Shown: one piece after another, positions 8,421 through 12,618 of the stretch
Layout of the letters: each line of letters starts with the position of its first letter
Numbering within the stretch: the first letter of the stretch is position 1
Assembly (NCBI GenBank): GCA_016872875.1
Contig: VGYW01000243.1
Span: 1 to 12,618 of the forward strand
Direction: 5' to 3'
Length of the DNA stretch: 12,618 nucleotides
Source: Planctomycetota bacterium
Lineage (GTDB): Bacteria; Planctomycetota; PUPC01; DSUN01
Notes under the pieces: generated by a model
The model's input: only the letters and a program-made list of their open reading frames with translations
Database searches by the model: none
What the model was told of the DNA's origin: nothing
Made by a program: the position numbers and the translations under genes

Positions 8421-9383
8421 GTGGGCAGGCAAACCGAGGACAGGTCGCGGCTGGTGGCCTCGACGGCGAACCGGCTGCGGCTCATCCAGATCGACTTCGC
8501 CGACGAGCGTCCCGACGTGCGCCGCGGCTACCTCGCCGAGGCCGTCGAGGGAGCACTCGCCGACGTCCTCCCCGACCAACGCGAGACGTTCCTGCGCGAG
8601 CTGATGGACAGGTTCCCGACCTGGGACCCCAACGTGGTGGTGACGGCTCCGCAAGAGGAGCCGGGCGTGCAATCGCGGCTCGACGAGCGCGAGCTCCAGG
8701 ACCCCAGCTTCCTCGTGGAGAGGCTGGCCGGCCTGGCGCCGCAACTGGCCGACGAGGACCGGCAGCGGACCATCGCCCAGTTGCGCGACGCCGGCCTGGC
8801 CCCGCAGCAGCAGGGCGCGCTGCCGGACGAGGCCCTCGTGCGGGTGCGGCGGGCGCTGGAGTTGGACCCAAACGCGCCACTCGACGCTCTGCGCCTCCTC
8901 AACCTGTTGGGCACGCTCGTGGAGTTCGTGTGCGCGCTCGACCCACTGGTCTGGCGCACGTGGGGGGCGCTCGCCCCCGCCGCAAGGCTCCAGAGCATCG
9001 CGGCGCTCAAGCACGTCCTGAGCCGCTACGCGCTGGGCGACACGGCAGTGACCGACGCCCAGGCGGAGGAGGACCTGCTGAAGCTGCGCCACCTGATCGC
9101 CTCGTTCGTCGTCGCGCTGAGCCAGGCCGGCCGGATCGCGGCCACGGACGTGGTGACGGCCCTGGTGGCCCCGCTGGCCCCGGCGAAGATTCAGGACCTG
9201 GTGAAGTTCGAGCGCGGCAGCATCTTCGTCGCCGAGGAGGTGCGCTGCTGGCGGAAGTACAAGGAGCTCTCCGGCAAGATCACCGACGTGGCCGTGGAGG
9301 GGGCGATCAAGGAGAAGATCCAGCGGTTCGTCGAGGAGCTCATGAAGCGGCGAGCCCCCGGCCCGCCGCCCATCACGCGGTAG
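8421..9383 (+). CDS. TagH/ImpI C-terminal-domain-like T6SS accessory protein (no FHA domain)
   Basis: A 320-residue, apparently soluble, mostly helical protein. The chosen start is GTG at 8421 with GAGGGTGG four bases upstream; an in-frame upstream ATG at 8367 would force translation of the heptamer repeat. Two stretches recall the C-terminal domain of T6SS FHA proteins (TagH/ImpI/VasC): LLGTLVEFVCALDPLVWRTW (from ~163), comparable to their helix with LG-x-LL, and EEVRCWRKYKELSGKI (~272-287), comparable to their R-x-x-W-x-x-Y-x-x-x-Y segment (here Trp277, Tyr280). The N-terminal FHA phosphothreonine-binding domain typical of TagH is absent. Its position before tssK matches tagH in many loci. 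The family call is from memory of motifs and moderate; a lineage-specific T6SS protein is the alternative. Confidence 0.65.
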   Translation: MGRQTEDRSRLVASTANRLRLIQIDFADERPDVRRGYLAEAVEGALADVLPDQRETFLRELMDRFPTWDPNVVVTAPQEEPGVQSRLDERELQDPSFLVERLAGLAPQLADEDRQRTIAQLRDAGLAPQQQGALPDEALVRVRRALELDPNAPLDALRLLNLLGTLVEFVCALDPLVWRTWGALAPAARLQSIAALKHVLSRYALGDTAVTDAQAEEDLLKLRHLIASFVVALSQAGRIAATDVVTALVAPLAPAKIQDLVKFERGSIFVAEEVRCWRKYKELSGKITDVAVEGAIKEKIQRFVEELMKRRAPGPPPITR

Positions 9384-9456
9384 ACTCTTCCGTCGTAACA
9401 CGTGCGCGCTTAGCGTTCGTGTTGCTGGGGGCAAGACCCAGGTTGGGCACACCTTA

Positions 9457-9486
9457 TTGAATCGAGCGGCTCTGCGCTCGATTCAA
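9457..9486 (+). other. Perfect 12-bp hairpin inside the structured element
   Basis: TTGAATCGAGCG (9457-9468) and CGCTCGATTCAA (9475-9486) pair perfectly around the 6-nt loop GCTCTG. No T-run follows, so it is not a typical terminator; the perfect symmetry could also serve as a protein-binding site. Confidence 0.7.
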
Positions 9487-9535
9487 CAGGCGCAGGGTCC
9501 CTGGCAGGTTGCTCAGCCGGGGCGCCGGGGAAAGA

Positions 9536-9568
9536 GAAAACAGACCCAGGCGGCCTGGCTTTGTTTTC
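9536..9568 (+). terminator. Terminator-like hairpin with A-rich and T-rich flanks
   Basis: 9536-9550 and 9554-9568 are 15-nt inverted arms with 13 identities plus one G-U pair, around the loop CGG. The GC core is CCAGG/CCTGG, followed by CTTTGTTTT and preceded by an A-rich tract, the layout of an intrinsic, possibly two-way, terminator. The T-tract is interrupted by one G. It lies between the TagH-like gene and tssK and competes with the large outer stem of the 170-nt element, so an attenuator-like switch is possible. Confidence 0.4.
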
Positions 9569-9630
9569 CAGTGCGCCCAGCTTGGGTCTTGCCCCCTTGG
9601 TTGCGGCCAGGGGCCGCATTAGGGGATATT

Positions 9631-11019
9631 ATGGCAAAACTCGGCCAAGTCCACTGGCACGAAGGGCTCTTCCTTCAGCCCCACCACCTCCAGTTGATGC
9701 AGCACCAGGTGCTCGACCAGTTCGGCGCCGAACGCCGGCTCGTCCTGCCCTATCCCTATGGGATGGTGGACTACCGGCTCTCCTCCGACGCCCTCGAGGA
9801 CAACCTGGTCCAGTTCGACCGCCTCCGCGTCCTCATGCCCAGCGGCCTGATCGTGGACGTGCCGGAGAGCGCCGAGCTCCCCGCGCTCGACATCAAGGAC
9901 GTCTACGAGTCGAGCAGCGCTCCCTTCACGATCTACCTGGGCGTCCCCCTCTGGTACTCCTCGCGCGCCAACGCCATCGAGCGCGGCGCCGCGCCCGACC
10001 CCCGCGTGAAGCGCCTCTTCCGCGTCCAGGACGTCCAGTGGTTCGACGAGAACAGCGGCGAGAACCCCCAGCCGCTCCTGGTCCGCCGCGTAAACGCCCG
10101 GCTGATGTTCGAGGACGAGGACCGCACGGACATGGAGGTGCTCCCCCTCGTCCGCATCGTCCACGCCACCGAGGAGGAGGCGGGCGTGCCGAGGCAGGAC
10201 GCCACCTTCATCCCGCCCTGCTTCCATCTGAATGGCTCCCCCGTGCTCCGCGACCTCGTGCGCGACCTCGCCCACCAGGTGGAGGCCACGCGCGGCGAGC
10301 TGATCAACCAGATCATGCGGCGCGGCTTCGCCTGGGACACCGCGCGCAGCGACCAGATCGAGGGCATCCTGCGGCTCGGCACCCTCAACAGCTTCGCCGG
10401 CCACCTCCGCCAGCTCGTCCAGGCACCCTGCGTCACCCCCTTCGAGGTCTACCTCGCGCTCCGAGCCCTCCTCGGCCACCTGGCCGCCCTCTACCCCGAG
10501 GACGACCAGTACGAGGTGGCCGACTACGACCACGACAACCCGGCCGTCTGCTTCCAGGACCTCTGCGCCAAGGTGCGGCGCCTCGTGCGCGGCAAGGCCC
10601 CCATCCCCGTCCTCAAGGTCGTCTTCAAGCTCGAGGGCACCACCCTCGTGGCGCCCCTCACCGACGAGCACCTCACCCGCCCCACCGAGTACTTCCTCGG
10701 CATCCGCACCAAGCAGGACCCCGTGGAGCTCGTCAAGCTCGTCGAGAACCGCGACGAGTTCAAGCTCATGGCCCGCACCCTGGCCGACAGGGCGATCTGG
10801 GGCATCCTCCTCAAGGAGGAGCGCTTCCCCCCCTTCGGCCTCCCCGTCGAGCGCGGCCTCCACTACTTCCGCCTCCTCCGCGGCGAGAGCCGCCGCATGT
10901 GGGAGCGCATCGGCCAGGAGAAGGCCATGGCCATCCGCTTCCCCGGCGTCGAGACCTCCGACTGCACCATCACCCTCTTCATGACCATGACCGAAGAGGC
11001 CCCGGAGAAGAAGAAATGA
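9631..11019 (+). CDS. tssK: Type VI secretion baseplate protein TssK
   Basis: A 462-residue protein, close to the usual ~445 of TssK (ImpJ/VasE family), which forms trimers that join the phage-like baseplate to the TssL/TssM membrane complex in the cytoplasm. The N-terminus VHWHEGLFLQPHHLQ (residues 7-21) is the family's hallmark. Further typical pieces include the mid-protein helix with GELINQIMRRG and the C-terminal part with VELVKLVENRDEF and the aromatic-rich LHYFRL. ATG at 9631 has AGGGG five bases upstream. The frame is open further upstream, but that part would translate the structured element and carries no TssK homology. It is followed after 103 bp by tssL; no transmembrane segment is expected or seen. 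Its codons are strongly GC-rich, as in its neighbours. Confidence 0.95.
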   Translation: MAKLGQVHWHEGLFLQPHHLQLMQHQVLDQFGAERRLVLPYPYGMVDYRLSSDALEDNLVQFDRLRVLMPSGLIVDVPESAELPALDIKDVYESSSAPFTIYLGVPLWYSSRANAIERGAAPDPRVKRLFRVQDVQWFDENSGENPQPLLVRRVNARLMFEDEDRTDMEVLPLVRIVHATEEEAGVPRQDATFIPPCFHLNGSPVLRDLVRDLAHQVEATRGELINQIMRRGFAWDTARSDQIEGILRLGTLNSFAGHLRQLVQAPCVTPFEVYLALRALLGHLAALYPEDDQYEVADYDHDNPAVCFQDLCAKVRRLVRGKAPIPVLKVVFKLEGTTLVAPLTDEHLTRPTEYFLGIRTKQDPVELVKLVENRDEFKLMARTLADRAIWGILLKEERFPPFGLPVERGLHYFRLLRGESRRMWERIGQEKAMAIRFPGVETSDCTITLFMTMTEEAPEKKK

Positions 11020-11033
11020 CCCTCGCCCAGTTC

Positions 11034-11109
11034 GGATTTCGGATTTCGGATTACGGATTTCAATCTTCCCGATCCGCGATCCGCAATCCGCAATCCGCAA
11101 TCCGCAATC
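11034..11109. repeat. Inverted heptamer arrays between tssK and tssL
   Basis: Four direct heptamers of GGATTTC type (11034-11061; the third is GGATTAC) face six heptamers of AATCCGC type (11071-11105, the first two GATCCGC, counting the final partial AATC to 11109), across a spacer of about 9 nt. Left units differ from the complement of right units at about one base in seven, so an imperfect hairpin forms in the tssK-tssL message. It ends directly at the AGGAG (11110-11114) of tssL and could tune tssL-tssM translation or mRNA stability. Confidence 0.85.
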
Positions 11110-11122
11110 AGGAGACCGCAGG

Positions 11123-11872
11123 ATGACCCTTCTGGAGCTGTGCGAGCCCCTCTTCCTCTATGTGTGCCGCCTCAACCGCTCGGCGCGCAAGGGCGGCACC
11201 CACGACTACAACCGCGTGCGCGCCGAGGTCAACGCCATCTTCGAGCAGATGCGCGCCAGGGCCGCCACCGAGCCGCGCCTCGTCGGCCAGTACCCCAGGA
11301 TCGAGAGGGTGCTCATCTTCTTCGTGGACTCCATCATCTCCGAGAGCCGGCTGCCCTTCGCCCGCGAGTGGCACAGGAACCGCAAGGCATTCGAGCTCGA
11401 CGAACTGGCCGGCGACGACCGCTTCTGGGAGCTCCTCGACGAGACCCTCGCGGAGAGCACGCCCGAGGCCACCGAGCGCCTCGCGGTCTTCTACACCTGC
11501 ATCGGCCTCGGCTTCACCGGCTTCTACGCCGGCCAGCCCCAATACCTGCGCCAGAAGATGATGCAAATCTCAGCACGGCTCCAGCACGTGGTGGACACGG
11601 ACGTGGACACGCGGGTGTGCCCCGACGCCTACGAGCACGTGAACACGGCCGACCTGGTGCAGCCGCCCGCGGTCAAGCTGGCCGGCATCGCCATCGCCCT
11701 CCTCGGCCTGATCGTCGTGCTGTTCGTCTCCAACATCTTCCTCTTCAAGTGGACCTCGGATGAGCTGGTGACCGCGCTCCGGCAGGTGGTGGCCCACAAG
11801 AGGGCCACTGTAACCCAGGAGGCCGCCGGAGCCGGCGCGGCCCCCAAGAGTAAGGAGGGGAGCACCCGATGA
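11123..11872 (+). CDS. tssL: Type VI secretion inner-membrane protein TssL (DotU family)
   Basis: A 249-residue C-tail-anchored inner-membrane protein that pairs with TssM and docks the TssK baseplate. The N-terminal cytoplasmic domain starts with LCEPLFLYVCRLNR, typical of DotU. GLGFTGFY (residues 128-135) corresponds to the family's conserved L-G-F-x-G-x-Y. A single hydrophobic segment at about 186-208, ending before FKW, is the expected membrane anchor. A short tail of about 40 residues follows, with no peptidoglycan-binding OmpA domain, so any cell-wall anchoring must be provided elsewhere. AGGAG lies eight bases before the ATG. Its stop overlaps the tssM start (ATGA), so the two are probably translationally coupled. 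Confidence 0.94.
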   Translation: MTLLELCEPLFLYVCRLNRSARKGGTHDYNRVRAEVNAIFEQMRARAATEPRLVGQYPRIERVLIFFVDSIISESRLPFAREWHRNRKAFELDELAGDDRFWELLDETLAESTPEATERLAVFYTCIGLGFTGFYAGQPQYLRQKMMQISARLQHVVDTDVDTRVCPDAYEHVNTADLVQPPAVKLAGIAIALLGLIVVLFVSNIFLFKWTSDELVTALRQVVAHKRATVTQEAAGAGAAPKSKEGSTR

Positions 11873-12618
11873 ACTTCATGCGCGACCTGGTGAGCACGTG
11901 CGTGGGGCTGCCGCTGCCCCTGCGGTTCGTCCTCCTGCTGATCGTCGGCGGCGGGTCCGCCAGCATGCTGGGCTACATGCTCAGCTCCTTCATGGGCATG
12001 GGGCACGCCTCCTGGATCGTCGTCGGCGGCATCTTCGTGGTCGTGCTCCTCATCGTCGGCTTCGCCGCCCTTGTGAAGTGGCACAAGCGGCGCAAAGCGA
12101 ACCCGATGGAGCGCGACATCATGGGGCAGGCCGCGGCCGCCCCCACCGCCGTGAGCGCCGCCAGCCGCCGCGCCATGCTCGACGACCTCCGCCGCAACTT
12201 CGAGGGCGGCATCGGCAAGTTCCGCGCCGCAGGCAAGAACCTCTACAGCCTCCCCTGGTACGTCATCGTCGGCGAGCCCGGCTCAGGCAAGACCGAGGCC
12301 GTCCGCCACTCCTGCATCGGCTTCCCCGCCGGCCTACACGACCCCCTCCAGGGCGCCGGCGGCACCATCAACATGAACTGGTGGTTCACCGACCGCGCAG
12401 TCATCCTCGACACCGCGGGACGCCTCATGTTCGAAGAAGTCCCCGCCGGCACCACCAGCGAATGGCAGGAGTTCCTCCGCCTGCTCAGGACTTACCGCCA
12501 CAACTGCCCCGTCAACGGCCTCGTCCTCGTCATCCCGGCCGACACGCTGATCACCGACAACGCGGACCAGATCAAGGCGAAGGCCAATAAGATCGCCGAG
12601 CAGCTCCACCTCATCCAG
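11869..12618 (+). CDS. tssM: Type VI secretion inner-membrane ATPase TssM (IcmF family), 5' 250 codons only
   Basis: The frame stays open to the window end, so only the N-terminal 250 of an expected 1100-1300 residues are seen. Two membrane helices (about 20-41 and 49-69) precede the cytoplasmic domain. LPWYVIVGEPGSGKTEAV contains Walker A (GEPGSGKT, 135-142); NWWFTDRAVILDTAGR carries the Walker B/switch-like DTAGR (181-185); EWQEFLRLLRTYR and NGLVLVIPADTL follow as in IcmF-related N-terminal domains. The nucleotide-binding motif is intact, unlike in some TssM proteins. The ribosome-binding site AAGGAGG (11852-11858) is inside the end of tssL and the start codon overlaps its stop. The large periplasmic part, which would meet the TssJ-type lipoprotein, lies beyond the window. 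Confidence 0.95.
   Translation, partial: MNFMRDLVSTCVGLPLPLRFVLLLIVGGGSASMLGYMLSSFMGMGHASWIVVGGIFVVVLLIVGFAALVKWHKRRKANPMERDIMGQAAAAPTAVSAASRRAMLDDLRRNFEGGIGKFRAAGKNLYSLPWYVIVGEPGSGKTEAVRHSCIGFPAGLHDPLQGAGGTINMNWWFTDRAVILDTAGRLMFEEVPAGTTSEWQEFLRLLRTYRHNCPVNGLVLVIPADTLITDNADQIKAKANKIAEQLHLIQ

Larger units (their letters stand above)
9427..9596 (+). other. 170-nt structured element: candidate leader/non-coding RNA or MITE-like repeat
   Basis: The ends, 9427-9452 and 9571-9596, are 26-bp inverted copies with 23 identities. As plus-strand RNA, two of the three differences become G-U pairs, so 25 of 26 positions can pair. The enclosed 118 nt contain a perfect 12-bp hairpin (9457-9486), a CAGGG-T-CCCTG palindrome near 9490-9503 and an A-rich/GC/T-rich hairpin (9536-9568). 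The element starts 43 bp after the TagH-like gene and ends 24 bp before the AGGGG ribosome-binding site (9621-9625) of tssK. It may be a structured leader controlling tssK-L-M, an independent RNA, or a non-autonomous mobile repeat with terminal inverted repeats. No target-site duplication is obvious. Confidence 0.6.

Noticed and set aside
9457..9630. Extended N-terminus for TssK
   Set aside because: The extra 58 codons translate the hairpin element; TssK homology starts at the ATG at 9631, which has a good ribosome-binding site.
11034..11109. CRISPR array
   Set aside because: Units are seven bases, directly abutting, with no unique spacers; no cas genes are seen.
9561..11126. Plus-strand open frame of 521 codons overlapping tssK
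   Set aside because: It is an Arg/Pro-rich shadow of tssK in another frame with no domain signal.

Overview
The window is a GC-rich (roughly two-thirds G+C), entirely plus-strand stretch from a bacterial type VI secretion system (T6SS) locus. Its right end carries an unmistakable tssK-tssL-tssM run: baseplate connector, DotU-type inner-membrane protein, and IcmF-type ATPase, the last cut by the window edge. The organism is not identifiable from these genes alone. The high G+C, the very large unusual signalling protein and the gaps filled with short seven-base repeat arrays remind me of Planctomycetota, Lentisphaerota, Hydrogenedentota or similar genomes. That placement is inference.

Layout from left to right. 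2-559 is the 3' end of a protein-kinase-like gene ending in nine serines. 560-860 is a gap with a GC hairpin and a palindromic TTCAACG array. 861-1499 encodes a 212-residue lipoprotein that fits the TssJ position; its signal peptide is built from a hexamer repeat. 1500-1682 is a gap holding a 38-bp-arm imperfect inverted repeat. 1683-8279 encodes a 2198-residue membrane protein: pseudokinase, one membrane helix, about 1550 residues of repeat-bearing helical sequence, and a formylglycine-generating-enzyme (FGE) fold without its catalytic cysteine. 8280-8420 is a gap with inverted heptamer arrays around a TTGCGG/17/TATAAT promoter. 8421-9383 encodes a 320-residue protein resembling the C-terminal part of TagH/ImpI without the FHA domain. 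9384-9630 is a gap dominated by a 170-nt element with long complementary ends and internal hairpins. 9631-11019 is tssK, 11020-11122 another heptamer hairpin, 11123-11872 tssL, and tssM starts at 11869, overlapping tssL by 4 bp.

How the genes may work together: TssJ-like lipoprotein, TssL and TssM would form the envelope-spanning complex, with TssK linking it to the baseplate. The order TagH-like, TssK, TssL, TssM echoes the classical tagH-tssJ-tssK-tssL-tssM order. The large fusion has the parts of the Pseudomonas threonine-phosphorylation pathway: a PpkA-type inside-kinase/outside-sensor and a TagR-type FGE-fold partner. Here both are in one polypeptide, with a kinase domain that looks catalytically dead. 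It is the most unusual gene in the window. The second theme is the non-coding DNA: four of the five gaps hold arrays of different seven-base units, mostly arranged as inverted pairs, and a related repeat appears to have become the signal peptide of the lipoprotein.
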